Both the position numbers and the translations under genes were made by a program. Below are positions 24,328 through 35,000 of a stretch of 64,000 nt of DNA, piece after piece; position 1 is the stretch's first letter, and the number at the start of each line of letters is the position of its first letter. The notes beneath the pieces are model-generated. The model was not told where the DNA came from. It was given only the letters and a program-made list of their open reading frames with translations, and made no database searches. This DNA is from SIAF01 sp046152955 (GTDB taxonomy: Bacteria; Planctomycetota; Planctomycetia; Planctomycetales; Planctomycetaceae): the NCBI GenBank assembly GCA_046152955.1, contig JBJXGA010000473.1, positions 6,394 to 70,393 of the forward strand. Direction: 5' to 3'.

Positions 24328-26997
24328 GTGCATCGCCGCTTGAATGAGCTTTGTGTCTGGCGCCGGGTCCGACGCTCCCCAGAGGGGGGCCGGTTCGCGT
24401 TGCCGCCAGGCGCGGGGGGAGCGGGTCGGGCCTGTCTGATCACGCTCGTGGTGTTGCTGGCGACCCCGATCAGGGGGGCGGATGTCGTCTCGATCGACAC
24501 GCTGTTTCAGCGGGGCGAGTATGCGGCGTGCATTGCCGCGGCGGTCGAGGGAATTGCCGCCAATGGGGTCAACGAACGGGTGCGGCTCCTGAAAATTCGC
24601 GCCGAGATGGAACTCGGGCAATACGCCCAGGCCGCGACCTCGCTGGATGCGGCGCTCCAGGCGTTGCCGATGAGCCTGGAGTTGCGCTGGATCGGGCGGG
24701 AGGTGAGCCGCTTTAATGGCCAGCCGCAGCGCGTGGGACAATTGGAGAACGAGATCGCCCAACTCGTCAGTCAGGCCCCGCGGCGGTACAGCGATGCGGG
24801 AAACCGCATCATCATTGGTCGGCTGTTGCTCAACCAGGGGGCCGATGCCCGTCAGGTTCTGGATGGGACGTACCGGGTCGTCAAACAGCAACAACCCCGG
24901 CTCGCGCGAGTCTGGCTGACGAGCGGAGAACTGGCGCTGGACAAAGGAGATTTCGCGCTGGCGGCCCAGGATTTTGCCAAGGCGATTCAGGCGGACGAGT
25001 CGGAGCCGGACGCGCACTACGGATTGGCTCGCGCGTTTGAACCGAGCGATTCCGCGCGGGCCGAGGGAGCGCTCAAGCGGGCGCTGGAATGCAACCCGCG
25101 GCACATTCCCAGCCTGCTGTTCCTGGCGGAGGAACAGATTGACTCGGAGCGGTACGACGAAGCGGACAAAGTCCTGGATCAATTGGCCGCCGTCAATCCC
25201 CATCACCCGCGAGGGTTGGCGTTTCGCGCCGTCTTAGCGCATCTGCGGCATCAGCCGGACCTGGAAGCTGCGCACCGGCAGGCGGCGCTTCGGTTCTGGC
25301 CGACGAATCCCGAAGTCGATCACGAGATGGGGCGGAAACTGTCGCAGAAGTACCGCTTCGCCGAGGGGGCGGATGCACAGCGTCGCGCTCTGGAATTTGA
25401 TCCGGGGTATCTGCCGGCGCGCATGCAATTGGCGCAGGACTTACTGCGACTGGGAAAAGAAGAAGAAGGGTGGCGTCTGGCGGACGAGGTGTATCGGGCC
25501 GACGGCTACAACATCCTGGCGCACAATCTGGTCACGTTGCAGGAGACGCTGTCCAAGTTCCGGACGCTGGAGGCTGAAGGATTGCAGCTTCGAATGGACG
25601 CGCGGGAAGCCGAGATCTACGGCGTCCGAGTCCTGGACCTGTTGCAGCGGGCGCGACGGGAGCTGTGCGCCAAATACGACGTCGCGCTGGAAACGCCGGT
25701 CATCGTGGAAGTGTTTCCCCGCCAGCAGGACTTTGCGATCCGGACGTTCGGACTCCCCGGCGGCGACGGCTTCCTGGGGGTCTGTTTCGGAACGGTGATC
25801 ACCGCCAACAGCCCGGCCTCCCAGGCCGACCATCCCTCCTGCTGGGAGGCGACGCTCTGGCATGAATACTGTCACGTCATCACGTTGAATAAAACGCGCA
25901 ACCGCATGCCCCGCTGGCTCAGCGAGGGAATTTCAGTCTATGAAGAGCGACAGGCGCATCCCGCCTGGGGACAGACGATGACCCCTCGGTATCGGCGAAT
26001 GATACTCGAGGGAGAGTTGACTCCGGTCAGCCGCCTGAGCGGCGCGTTTCTGAACCCGGCCAGTCCGATGCACTTGCAGTTCGCCTATTACGAGGCGTCG
26101 CTGGTGGTCGAGTACCTGGTGGACCAATGGGGATTCGCGACGCTGCTGACGATCCTCGACGATTTGGGGAAGGGGCTGGCGATTCACGAGGTGTTGGAGC
26201 GCCATGCCGGTTCGGTTGCAGCACTCGATCGCGATTTTTCCGAATATGCTCAGCGCAGGGCCTCGTTGCTGGCGCCGGAGGCCGATTGGTCGGAACCGGA
26301 ATTGCCGCGACAGGCCACCATCGAGACGGCCACCGCTTGGGTCCGCGGCCATCCGCAGAATTATCCCGGTTTGCAGCGGCTGGCGGGACTGCTGGTGGCT
26401 GATCGACAATGGGAAGCGGCCAAGGAACCCCTCAGCAGGATGAAACGGCTCTATCCGCGGGACGCCGCCGCGGATGGCCTGTATGCACTCCTGGCGCGCG
26501 TCCATCGGGAGCTGGACGAACGGACCGAAGAACAACAGGCGCTGGAAGACTGGGTGGAGCTGACCGCGGCCAATGTCGCGGCGCTGGATCGCCTGACCGA
26601 ATTGACGGCGCAAACTGAGGCCTGGGACGCGACACGCCGCTATGCCCAGCGCTGGCTGGCCGCCAGCCCGTTGCAGCCGGCCCCCTATCGCAAAGCGGCC
26701 CTGGCCGCCGAGAAGCTGGAGGACGCCCCTCTGGCGATCGACAGTTATCGGGCGCTCCTGGCGCTCGATCCGGTCGATCCGGCCGAGTTGCATTGGCGGC
26801 TGGCGAGCGTGTTACGGCAAACGGGCGATCTAGACGCAGCGCGGCGGCACGCGCTCCTGGCGCTGGAGGAGACCCCGCGGTTTCGCCCTGCACAGCGGTT
26901 GCTCGTCCAGATCGCCCGCGAACGGGCCAAGCGAAACCAGGAGCCAGAGGCGCCGGCTCAGATCGACTCCGAACCACAACCGGAGATAAAACCATGA
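24328..26997 (+). CDS. exported TPR protein with HExxH gluzincin-like domain
   Basis: An 889-residue protein starting at GTG 24328. A signal sequence ends near residue 50 (ACLITLVVLLATPIRGA). Residues ~55-370 are TPR repeats (LAQDFAKAIQADESEPDAHY, GALKRALECNPRHIPSLLFL). Around residues 510-540 is the metallopeptidase core WHEYCHVITLNKTRNRMPRW with LSEGISVYEE: HExxH plus the downstream Glu of gluzincins (peptidase-MA-like). More TPRs fill the C-terminal third. It opens the operon with DUF4159, MoxR and DUF58 genes and overlaps the next by 4 bp (ATGA). I infer a periplasmic protease or scaffold for that system; substrate unknown. Confidence 0.82.
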   Translation: MHRRLNELCVWRRVRRSPEGGRFALPPGAGGAGRACLITLVVLLATPIRGADVVSIDTLFQRGEYAACIAAAVEGIAANGVNERVRLLKIRAEMELGQYAQAATSLDAALQALPMSLELRWIGREVSRFNGQPQRVGQLENEIAQLVSQAPRRYSDAGNRIIIGRLLLNQGADARQVLDGTYRVVKQQQPRLARVWLTSGELALDKGDFALAAQDFAKAIQADESEPDAHYGLARAFEPSDSARAEGALKRALECNPRHIPSLLFLAEEQIDSERYDEADKVLDQLAAVNPHHPRGLAFRAVLAHLRHQPDLEAAHRQAALRFWPTNPEVDHEMGRKLSQKYRFAEGADAQRRALEFDPGYLPARMQLAQDLLRLGKEEEGWRLADEVYRADGYNILAHNLVTLQETLSKFRTLEAEGLQLRMDAREAEIYGVRVLDLLQRARRELCAKYDVALETPVIVEVFPRQQDFAIRTFGLPGGDGFLGVCFGTVITANSPASQADHPSCWEATLWHEYCHVITLNKTRNRMPRWLSEGISVYEERQAHPAWGQTMTPRYRRMILEGELTPVSRLSGAFLNPASPMHLQFAYYEASLVVEYLVDQWGFATLLTILDDLGKGLAIHEVLERHAGSVAALDRDFSEYAQRRASLLAPEADWSEPELPRQATIETATAWVRGHPQNYPGLQRLAGLLVADRQWEAAKEPLSRMKRLYPRDAAADGLYALLARVHRELDERTEEQQALEDWVELTAANVAALDRLTELTAQTEAWDATRRYAQRWLAASPLQPAPYRKAALAAEKLEDAPLAIDSYRALLALDPVDPAELHWRLASVLRQTGDLDAARRHALLALEETPRFRPAQRLLVQIARERAKRNQEPEAPAQIDSEPQPEIKP

Positions 26998-27827
26998 AAG
27001 GGATTTCGCGGTGGGGGTTGGCAACGCTGGTCGTTCTGATCCTGTTGGCCGAGGCGGTCGTCGCGCAGCGCGGCGGACGATTCCGCCACCGCGACACCGG
27101 CAACGGCGCCGTGGACCGTGGCGACCTCCCGCTGTGGAACAACGATCCCCGTTTTCCCGGCGACGTGTTCACGTTTGTGAGAGTCCGCTACTCGTCGTAT
27201 GGGGATTGGCGATGGGGCAAATGGGCCACCGATTATCCCGACAGCGATCTCAATTTTTCGTTCCGCCTGCAACAACTGACGTCGCTCAAAGTCGATCCCC
27301 ACGGAAAAATCCTGGAGCTGACCGATCCGGCGCTGCGCGATTACCCGTTCCTGTACCTGATCGAACCGGGAAGCATGGTGCTGGAGGAGCAGGAAGTCGC
27401 GGCGCTGCGCGGCTACTTGCTCAATGGCGGCTTTCTGATGGTGGATGACTTTTGGGGAGAGCAGGAATGGAGCAATTTCTACCGCGAGCTGCGGCGGGTG
27501 TTCCCTGACCGGGAACCGCGCGAACTGCCCCTCGACCACGAGGTGTTTCATTGCGTGTACGATCTGAAGAAAAAACCGCAGGTGCCGAGCATTCACTCGA
27601 ACTGGCGGAATGGGCAAACCAACGACGGCCGCTGGGACGCCGCCGAGCCGCATTACCTGGGACTGTTTGACGACCGCGAACGGATGATGGCCATCATCTG
27701 TCACAACACCGACCTGGGGGACGGCTGGGAGCGCGAGGCGGAAGATGGAGAATATTTCCGGCAGTTCTCCGAGCGCTGGTCGTATCCCCTGGGAATCAAT
27801 ATCGTCACCTATGCCATGACCCATTGA
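26994..27827 (+). CDS. secreted DUF4159-type protein
   Basis: A 277-residue protein from the ATG at 26994, which overlaps the previous stop; upstream in-frame sequence belongs to the TPR gene in another frame. The signal peptide is MKGISRWGLATLVVLILLAE through VVAQ. The mature part has the DUF4159 hallmarks: FTFVRVRYSSYGDWRWGKWA near residue 60, YPFLYLIEPGSM, the glutamine-amidotransferase-like loop LLNGGFLMVDDFWGEQEW, and the ending SYPLGINIVTYAMTH. DUF4159 proteins are found next to MoxR/DUF58/VWA genes, where their job is unknown. Confidence 0.88.
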   Translation: MKGISRWGLATLVVLILLAEAVVAQRGGRFRHRDTGNGAVDRGDLPLWNNDPRFPGDVFTFVRVRYSSYGDWRWGKWATDYPDSDLNFSFRLQQLTSLKVDPHGKILELTDPALRDYPFLYLIEPGSMVLEEQEVAALRGYLLNGGFLMVDDFWGEQEWSNFYRELRRVFPDREPRELPLDHEVFHCVYDLKKKPQVPSIHSNWRNGQTNDGRWDAAEPHYLGLFDDRERMMAIICHNTDLGDGWEREAEDGEYFRQFSERWSYPLGINIVTYAMTH

Positions 27828-27839
27828 CGAGGAGCCAGC

Positions 27840-28853
27840 GTGCCCGAAGAACTTGATGCGTTTCAACTGGAACAGCAGGTCGTCGAACAAATCCGCGGAA
27901 GCCGACGCCAGATCGACGCCGAATTGGGCAAGGTCATCGTCGGGCAGGCGGATGTCGTCGAACAAATGTTGATCAGCCTGTTCGCCGGCGGACACTGTCT
28001 GGTGACGGGGGCGCCGGGGCTGGCCAAGACGCTGCTGGTGCGCTCCCTCGCGCAGATTTTCGACCTGAAGTTTCAACGCATCCAGTTCACCCCCGATTTG
28101 ATGCCGGCGGACATCACCGGCACGGAGATCCTGGAGCAGACCGAAGGGGGCCATCGGCGAATGCAGTTCGTCAAAGGGCCGATCTTCGGCCATGTGATTC
28201 TGGCGGACGAGATTAACCGGACCCCGCCCAAAACCCAGGCCGCGCTGCTGGAAGCGATGCAGGAGCACCAGGTGACGGTTGCCGGCGTCCGGTATCCGCT
28301 CGAGGAGCCGTTTTTTGTCCTGGCGACCCAGAACCCGATTGAAATGGAAGGAACCTATCCGCTCCCCGAAGCGCAACTCGACCGGTTCATGTTCAACGTG
28401 TTGATCGACTACCTTCCAGAGGATGACGAGGTGGCGGTCGTCTCTCAAACCACCTCGCGGCAGAATGAACCGATCGTGGCCTTGTTCACCGGAGAAGACG
28501 TGCGGCGGTTCCACGGCGTCGTTCAGAAGGTGCCGATTGCCGAAGAAGTCGTGCGCTACGCCGTGCGGCTGGCGGCCGCGAGTCGGCCGGGGAGGCCCGA
28601 GGCTCCAGGCTTCATCAATGACTGGGTGGGGTGGGGGGCCGGGACACGCGGCGCGCAACATCTGGTGTTGGGGGCCAAAGCGCGGGCTCTGCTCGCCGGG
28701 CGCAACCACGCCAACGTGGCGGACATCCAGGCGCTGGTCCACCCCACGTTGCGGCACCGCATTCTGTTGGGATATCGGGCCGAAGCGGATGGCATCTCGA
28801 CGGAACAGATCATCGATCGCCTGCTGGAAGCGGTTCCACCTCCCGGACGGTAA
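27840..28853 (+). CDS. MoxR-family AAA+ ATPase
   Basis: A 337-residue ATPase from the GTG at 27840, with GAGGAG 5-8 nt upstream. Walker A is GAPGLAKT (CLVTGAPGLAKTLLVRSLAQ), preceded by GKVIVGQADVVEQMLISLFA, the MoxR signature. Walker B is HVILADEINRTPPKTQAALL, sensor 1 is VLATQNPIEMEGTYPLPEAQ, and the lid follows with ALVHPTLRHRILLGYRAEAD. MoxR proteins act as chaperones that fit metal cofactors or assemble complexes with VWA-domain proteins, such as those encoded just downstream. The gene is 12 bp after the DUF4159 gene and 5 bp before the DUF58 gene. Confidence 0.96.
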   Translation: MPEELDAFQLEQQVVEQIRGSRRQIDAELGKVIVGQADVVEQMLISLFAGGHCLVTGAPGLAKTLLVRSLAQIFDLKFQRIQFTPDLMPADITGTEILEQTEGGHRRMQFVKGPIFGHVILADEINRTPPKTQAALLEAMQEHQVTVAGVRYPLEEPFFVLATQNPIEMEGTYPLPEAQLDRFMFNVLIDYLPEDDEVAVVSQTTSRQNEPIVALFTGEDVRRFHGVVQKVPIAEEVVRYAVRLAAASRPGRPEAPGFINDWVGWGAGTRGAQHLVLGAKARALLAGRNHANVADIQALVHPTLRHRILLGYRAEADGISTEQIIDRLLEAVPPPGR

Positions 28854-28858
28854 TCTCC

Positions 28859-29860
28859 ATGCCCCAGTCCCTTCCCATCACTGCGAGGGTCCAGCCGCAA
28901 TCCGGCCAGAGCGCTACCCCCGCCGGCGCCATTGACACTGCTTCCTTGATGCGGATTCAGAACCTGCAACTGCGGGCGAAGGTGGTGGTCGAGGGGTTTC
29001 TCAGCGGCATGCACAAGAGTCCCTACCACGGGTTCTCCGTGGAGTTCACCGAGTATCGCCAATATTCGCCGGGAGACGACCTGCGGTATCTCGACTGGCG
29101 ATTGTATGCCCGTTCCGATCGGTACTACCTCAAGCGGTTCGAAGACGAAACCAATCTCCGCTGCTGGTTGCTGGTCGATTTGAGCCGCTCGATGGGGTTT
29201 CGTTCGCTGGAGTACGACAAAGCGACGTACGCGCGGACGGCCGCCGCGACCATCGCTCACTTTCTGTCGCTGCAGCGGGACGCCGTGGGGCTGGTCACGT
29301 TTGACCAGACGATTCGCGAGTTTCTCCCCGCCCGATTTCGACCGGGGCACCTGCGGCGGCTGATGATGTGTCTGGAACATTCTCCGGGGGGGGCCGCGAC
29401 CGATCTGGTCACGCCGCTGGAGCAGATCGTTCGGACGGCGCGAAAGCGGGGGCTGGTCGTACTTCTGTCCGATCTGTTGGCGCCGGTCGAAGCGCTCCAG
29501 ACCCGTCTGGGTTGGCTCCGCTCTCGCGGTCATGAAATTGTGATTCTGCGGGTGCTCGATCCGGCGGAAATCGACTTTCGGTTCCGCGACGAGTCGCTGT
29601 TCTTCGATCTGGAATCGGGCCGGGAATTATACGTCGATCCGCAAGCCGCGCGGGCCAGTTACCTGGAGAAGTTTCAGGCGCATCAGCAGGCGTTGGCCGA
29701 GGCGTGCCGCGACCTGGGAATTGACCTGTACCAGTTGAACACCGCGGAACCCCTGGATCAAGCGCTGTTCAACCTGTTGCATGCACGGCAGCGGCGGACC
29801 CGGCAAGCGCCAAGGCGCCGCGCCGCGCGCCCCGGTTCCTCCGGGAGGGGCGCGCCATGA
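28859..29860 (+). CDS. DUF58 VWA-like protein
   Basis: A 333-residue cytoplasmic protein; I start it at the ATG at 28859, right after the MoxR stop, since the frame further up lies within moxR. The DUF58 signature is complete: SPYHGFSVEFTEYRQYSPGD, then LRYLDWRLYARSDRYYLKRF. A metal-ion-dependent adhesion (VWA) site follows as LLVDLSRSMGF (DxSxS) near residue 100. DUF58 proteins are the usual partners of MoxR ATPases. Its stop overlaps the next start by 4 bp. An Arg-rich tail closes it. Confidence 0.93.
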   Translation: MPQSLPITARVQPQSGQSATPAGAIDTASLMRIQNLQLRAKVVVEGFLSGMHKSPYHGFSVEFTEYRQYSPGDDLRYLDWRLYARSDRYYLKRFEDETNLRCWLLVDLSRSMGFRSLEYDKATYARTAAATIAHFLSLQRDAVGLVTFDQTIREFLPARFRPGHLRRLMMCLEHSPGGAATDLVTPLEQIVRTARKRGLVVLLSDLLAPVEALQTRLGWLRSRGHEIVILRVLDPAEIDFRFRDESLFFDLESGRELYVDPQAARASYLEKFQAHQQALAEACRDLGIDLYQLNTAEPLDQALFNLLHARQRRTRQAPRRRAARPGSSGRGAP

Positions 29861-32004
29861 ACTTCCTGGTTCCGGTGTACCTGGCGGGACTGACGGCGCT
29901 CTCGCTGCCGCTGCTATTTCATCTGGTTCGGCGAACCCCCCGTGGACGGCAGGAGTTCAGCTCGCTGATGTTTCTGGCCCCCAGCGCTCCGCGGCTCACG
30001 CGCCGCAGCCGACTCGACCATCTGGTGCTCCTGGCGATGCGCCTTCTGGCGCTGGTTCTCCTGGCCCTGGCGTTTGCGCGGCCGTTTCTGCGTGAAACGG
30101 CGCTGTTGTCTCTGGCGGACCTCCCCACGCGGCAGACCGCGCTGTTGATCGACGTCAGCGCCAGCCTGCGCCGCGGAGACCTGTGGCCACAGGCGCTGGC
30201 TGCGGCCGAACAGGAACTGGCGGGACTGAATCCCCAGGATGACGTCGCGCTCTATGTCTTCGACGATCGGCTGCGGATGGTGGTGCCGCTCGAGTCCCCG
30301 CGCCCAGAGGCGCCGAGCGACGCGGCGGAACCCCCTGCGATCGCCGCCGGGGAGGGAGGGGCCGGACGCATCGCAGGCAAGGTGCAGTTGATTCGCTCGC
30401 AGTTGCAGTCCCTGCGCCCCACCTGGGGGGGGACCGACCTGGGGACCGCGCTGACCACCGTAGCCTCAGAACTGCATAATGCCTCTCCCGCTGGTGAGGA
30501 ACCGCGCGAAGCGCGGATTGTGCTCATCAGCGATCTGCAACAAGGGGCGCGGCTGGAAGGACTGTCGGCGGGGGCCTGGCCGCCGGAGGTGCGTCTGGTC
30601 GTTCGCCAACTCCGCGGCGCTCCCGCGACCAATGCGCGGGGACAGTTGCTGATCGACGAAGAGGGGGAGGGTCCGCAGGAAGTTCGGGTGCGAGTCATCA
30701 ACGCGGCCGATTCGACCGGCGAGCAGTTCTCGCTGCATTGGGCGAGGGGGACAGCGACCGTGGACGAGGGAACGCCGGTGTACGTTCCGGCGGGGGAGAG
30801 CCGCGTCGTGCGGTTCCCCAGAAGCGCCGGCGCGCGAGATGCCGATCGGATTGTGCTTCGCGGCGACGACGCCGAGTTTGACAACATCTATTACACGGTT
30901 CCCCCCGATCAGCGGCCGGTGCGCGTCGCCTTCGCAGGACGCGAACGAGAGGACGATCCCAGCGGACTCTTGTATTACCTGAAGCTGGCGCTGGACAGCG
31001 ATCCGTGGCGGACAGTGGAGTTTGTGCCGTTTGATCCCGACCAATTGGTGACAGGCGAAGGCGCGGCACAGTCCCGGCTGGCGGTGCTGACCCAGGCGAT
31101 TTCCCAGGAGTCGGTGCCTTCGTTGATGCGATTTGTGGAACTGGGCGGTGTCGTGCTGCTGGTTCCGTCCGATCGCGAAGCGGCCGACGCGCTGTCGCGG
31201 ATTCTGCCCGACTTATCGTCCGGTCCTCCGCCGGAACCGCAGGGGGGGCGCTACCTGCTGTTGGGAGAAATTGACTTTTCGCATCCGCTGTTTGCTCCCT
31301 TTGCTGTCCCTCCCTACGGTGATTTCACCAAAGTTCGCTTCTGGCGGCATTGGCCGATCACCTTGAAGACTCCGGCGGAGACGGTCGTCGTCGCGCGGTT
31401 TGACAACGGCGACCCGGCCTTGCTGGAGCGGCGACAGGGACGCGGTCGGCTGCTGGTTCTCGCCAGCGGCTGGCAGCCTGCGGAAAGCCAATTGGCGCTC
31501 TCGACGAAATTTGTACCGTTTGTGGGAGGGCTGCTGGAATTGGCCGGTGGCGAGAGCGGCCGCGCCGTGACGCTCGCCGTCAATCAGCCGATTTCGCTGC
31601 CGGCGCGCGTCAGCGGAGAAACGGCGGCCATGCAGACTCCCGTTGGAGAGGAAATCGCTATCGCGGCAGAGGCAACAAGGTTTGTCGAGACGGATCAGCC
31701 GGGGATCTACCACCTGCACTCAGGAGATTCGCAAACGCGGTTTGCCGTCAATCTATCTCTGGGGGAAAGTCACACGGCCCCCCTGGCGGTTGAACAACTG
31801 GAACAGTGGGGCATCCGCCTGGGAGAGGAAACGACCCGCGCGGAGCGAATCGCCCGGATTCGACAGCAGCGCGATACCGAGTTGGAAAGTCGCCAAAAAG
31901 TGTGGCGCTGGCTGTTGATCGGGGCCGTGGGACTTCTCGTTCTGGAAACCTGGTGGAGTGGACGGGCCGAACGGCAGATTGGAAAGGAAACTCGGCATGC
32001 ATGA
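29857..32004 (+). CDS. BatA-type membrane protein with VWA-like domain
   Basis: A 715-residue protein. The N-terminus is the aerotolerance/BatA membrane module: FLVPVYLAGLTALSLPLLFH, the FSSLMFL box, and a second helix LLAMRLLALVLLALAFARPF. A VWA-like domain begins at QTALLIDVSASLRRGDLWPQ (residue ~95) and keeps DxSxS. The middle is beta-rich with a glutamine-amidotransferase-like segment (GGVVLLVPSDREAADALSRI), and a last helix (WLLIGAVGLLVLETWWSG) lies near residue 690. So the VWA domain is outside the cytoplasm and the protein is held at both ends. It overlaps both neighbours (4 and 8 bp). Confidence 0.9.
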   Translation: MNFLVPVYLAGLTALSLPLLFHLVRRTPRGRQEFSSLMFLAPSAPRLTRRSRLDHLVLLAMRLLALVLLALAFARPFLRETALLSLADLPTRQTALLIDVSASLRRGDLWPQALAAAEQELAGLNPQDDVALYVFDDRLRMVVPLESPRPEAPSDAAEPPAIAAGEGGAGRIAGKVQLIRSQLQSLRPTWGGTDLGTALTTVASELHNASPAGEEPREARIVLISDLQQGARLEGLSAGAWPPEVRLVVRQLRGAPATNARGQLLIDEEGEGPQEVRVRVINAADSTGEQFSLHWARGTATVDEGTPVYVPAGESRVVRFPRSAGARDADRIVLRGDDAEFDNIYYTVPPDQRPVRVAFAGREREDDPSGLLYYLKLALDSDPWRTVEFVPFDPDQLVTGEGAAQSRLAVLTQAISQESVPSLMRFVELGGVVLLVPSDREAADALSRILPDLSSGPPPEPQGGRYLLLGEIDFSHPLFAPFAVPPYGDFTKVRFWRHWPITLKTPAETVVVARFDNGDPALLERRQGRGRLLVLASGWQPAESQLALSTKFVPFVGGLLELAGGESGRAVTLAVNQPISLPARVSGETAAMQTPVGEEIAIAAEATRFVETDQPGIYHLHSGDSQTRFAVNLSLGESHTAPLAVEQLEQWGIRLGEETTRAERIARIRQQRDTELESRQKVWRWLLIGAVGLLVLETWWSGRAERQIGKETRHA

Positions 32005-35000
32005 TTTCCAACTACGGCGAGAACTTGCGAAAGTCACGGCGCGGTGCCGTCAGCTGCGCATGTGGACGGCGCTGGGGGGGGCCTGGCTGGTCGCCGCGAT
32101 GATTGTGGCCCTGCTCTGGCAGGGGGGCTTGCTCGGCCAGGATATGACCAGCACGGTCCTCATCGCGGGAGGCATCGCGCTGGCGCTGGGAGTGGTCGCC
32201 GGCTGGCGGGCGCTCGCCGCCGCGCCGGATTCCAGACAGGTGGCCCTCCGCATTGAACGGACGTTTCCCGAATTGGAAAGCGGCTTGCTGGCGGCGCTGG
32301 ATCAGCGTCCGGAAACTCCCGGCGGAGAGTATGGCTTTCTACAAGCCAGCGTGATCCGGCAAGCGCTGGTGCATGCGCAGTGGCGCGATTGGTCGAGCGT
32401 GGCGCCGGCGCGACGCCTGGCCGCGGCGATCGTCGGACAGTTCGCCGCGCTTGCGTTATGGCTGTTGGCGCTGTGGGCCGCGACGGCGCGGCCGCTCCCG
32501 GCCGCTACGGACGCCGCCGCCGCCCATTCGCGGGAGACCACCGCCGGCGCCGAATTCGCCATGGAGATCGAGCCGGGGGATACCCAGATCGAACGGGGAA
32601 CCAGTCTGCTGGTGTTGGCGCGCATCACCGGAGCGATCCCTGCGGACGCGACGCTTGTGTATGCCGCAAACGGGGAGGACGAAACCAGACTGCGGATGTC
32701 CCCCAGCCTCGACGATCCGGTCTTCGGCGGCCGCCTGGCACAGGTTGACCGGCCGATCGCTTACCATGTCGAATTGGGAGACCGGGTCTCCCCCACGTAT
32801 CGCGTGGAGGTGTTTGAGTATCCGCGTCTGGAACGGGTCGACGCGCGGCTGATCGCTCCCGAGTACACCGGGCTGGAAGAGCGACTGATTCAAGACGTGC
32901 GGACGCTGTCGGTCGTGGAAGGAACCAAGGTCGTCTTGCAGTGTTTGCTCAATAAGCGCGTGGCGCGAGCCGCCTGGAGCGAGTCCGAGCGGCCGGAAAT
33001 CGAATTGGTCGCCGTGGCCGGGGAGACTCCGTTGTACGAAGCGACGATCCTCTGCCAGGAGTCGCGACGACTGACGCTGGAACTGGTCGATGACGCGGGA
33101 CGACGGAATGTCGTTCCGGCGCAATTGCGGATCCAAGTCGTCCCGAATCAGCCCCCCCAAGTGAAACTGCAACAACCCGCGCGCGACCTCGATGTCTCCC
33201 CCCTGGAAGAACTCGACGTCGCCGCCCAGGTGTGGGACGATTACGGATTGCAGCGGGCGGGCCTGACGTACTCCCGCGCCGGTGATCCTCCGGTCGATGT
33301 CTTGCTGGTGGAACAGGCTTCCCCCCGCGAGCGGCGCGACCTGAAGCACACCCTGCGGCTGGAAGCGCTGCAGGTCCAGCCCGATGATTTGCTGACGTAC
33401 TTCGTCTGGGCCGAGGACCGCGCCTCCGACGGCAGCATCCGCCGTACCCAGGGAGACATGTACTTTGCCGAGGTTCGCCCCTTTGAAGAAATCTTCCGTC
33501 AGGGTCAAGCCGAGCCTGGCGGCGCCCCTCCGCAGGGGGGACAGCCACCAGGGGGCGCCGGACAGGCCGCCGCCGCGCAGCAACTGGCCGAACTCCAAAA
33601 GGAGATCATCAATGCCACCTGGAAATTGATCCGGCGCGAAACCGGTGCGAAACCCACTCCCCCCATTGCCGAGGACATCAGCGAGGTGTCGCAGTCGCAA
33701 ACGGCAGCCCTGGAACAGGCGCAGGGGGTGGCCGAGAAGCTCAACGATAGCCAATCGCAAGCACACATCGGCGCAGTCCTGGAAGCGATGAAGAAAGCAG
33801 TCGCCCATCTCGAGTCGGCCCGGTCGCAACCGTCTGCCCGGCCGTTGCCGACCGCCCTGGGGGCTGAACAAGCCGCTTACGCCGGACTCCTAAAGCTCCG
33901 CGCGCGGGAACATGAGATCGTCCGCCAGCAGCGCCAACAAGGCTCCCCCTCGAGCGCCCAGGCCCGCTCGCAGCAACAGCGGCAGCAAATGCAAGAGCTC
34001 GATCTGGCCGAAGAGGAGAATCGTTACGAAACGCAGCGGCTGGCGCGCTCCGAGTCCGAGTCGCAGCAGGATCGCGAAACGCGGCAGGTTCTCAATCGGC
34101 TCAAGGAGCTGGCGCGCCGCCAACATGACCTGAACGAGCGCCTCAAGGAACTCCAGTCCGCGTTGCAGGAAGCCGATTCGCCCCAGCGCCAGGAAGAAGT
34201 CCGCCGGCAACTCAAACGCCTGCAGGAAGAACAGGACCAGATTCTGCGAGACACGGATGAACTCCAGGCGCGGATGGACACCCCGGAGAACCAGCAACGG
34301 ATGTCGGATGAGCGGCAACAGTTGGAAGAGGCCCGCGACCAGGTCCGCCGCGCGGCCCAGGCGCTCGACCAGCAGCAGGTCACGCAGGCGGCTGCCTCGG
34401 GATCCCGGGCCGAGCGCGAGTTTGACGACCTGCGGAATGAGTTCCGCAAACAGTCCTCCGAGCGGTTCCGCGACGAAGTGCGGGAGATGCTGGAGGAAAG
34501 CCGTGCGTTGGATCAGCGGGAGCGCGAATTGGGCGAGCAACTGGCCCGCGAGGCGCAGCCCGATCCCGCGGCCCGGACGCTCCGCGACGGGAACGACCGG
34601 GAAGAGATCGCCACCGGATTGGCCGAACAGCGCACGCGGCTGGCGGAACTGGTGGAGCAAATGCGCGAGACGATCCAGGAAGCCGAGACGACCGAGCCGC
34701 TCCTGTCGGAGAAGCTGTACGACGCCGCCCGCGAAGTGCAAAACAAAGCGCTCGATCGGGCGCTCGAAGGGGCCAGGCAGTCGGTCGCGCGGGGTTGGCT
34801 GGAGGACGCCCGGCCGCTCGAACAGCAAGCGGCAAAAGGGTTGAGCGACTTGCGGCAGCAGGTGGAACGCGCCGCCGAGTCGGTCCTGGGTGACGAAACC
34901 GAAGCGCTCCGCCGAGCGCGGGACGAGTTGCAGCAACTCGCGCGCGAGCTCAATGAAGACATCGAGCGCAACGCACCGGAGGGACAGAGGTCGCCGACAG

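Noticed and set aside
26958..28757. 599-codon minus-strand frame opposite DUF4159 and moxR
   Set aside because: The plus-strand genes there have clear family motifs; this is their shadow.
32456..33871. Long minus-strand open frame inside the coiled-coil gene
   Set aside because: It is a high-GC shadow of the plus-strand gene, with Arg/Gly-rich sequence and no family match.
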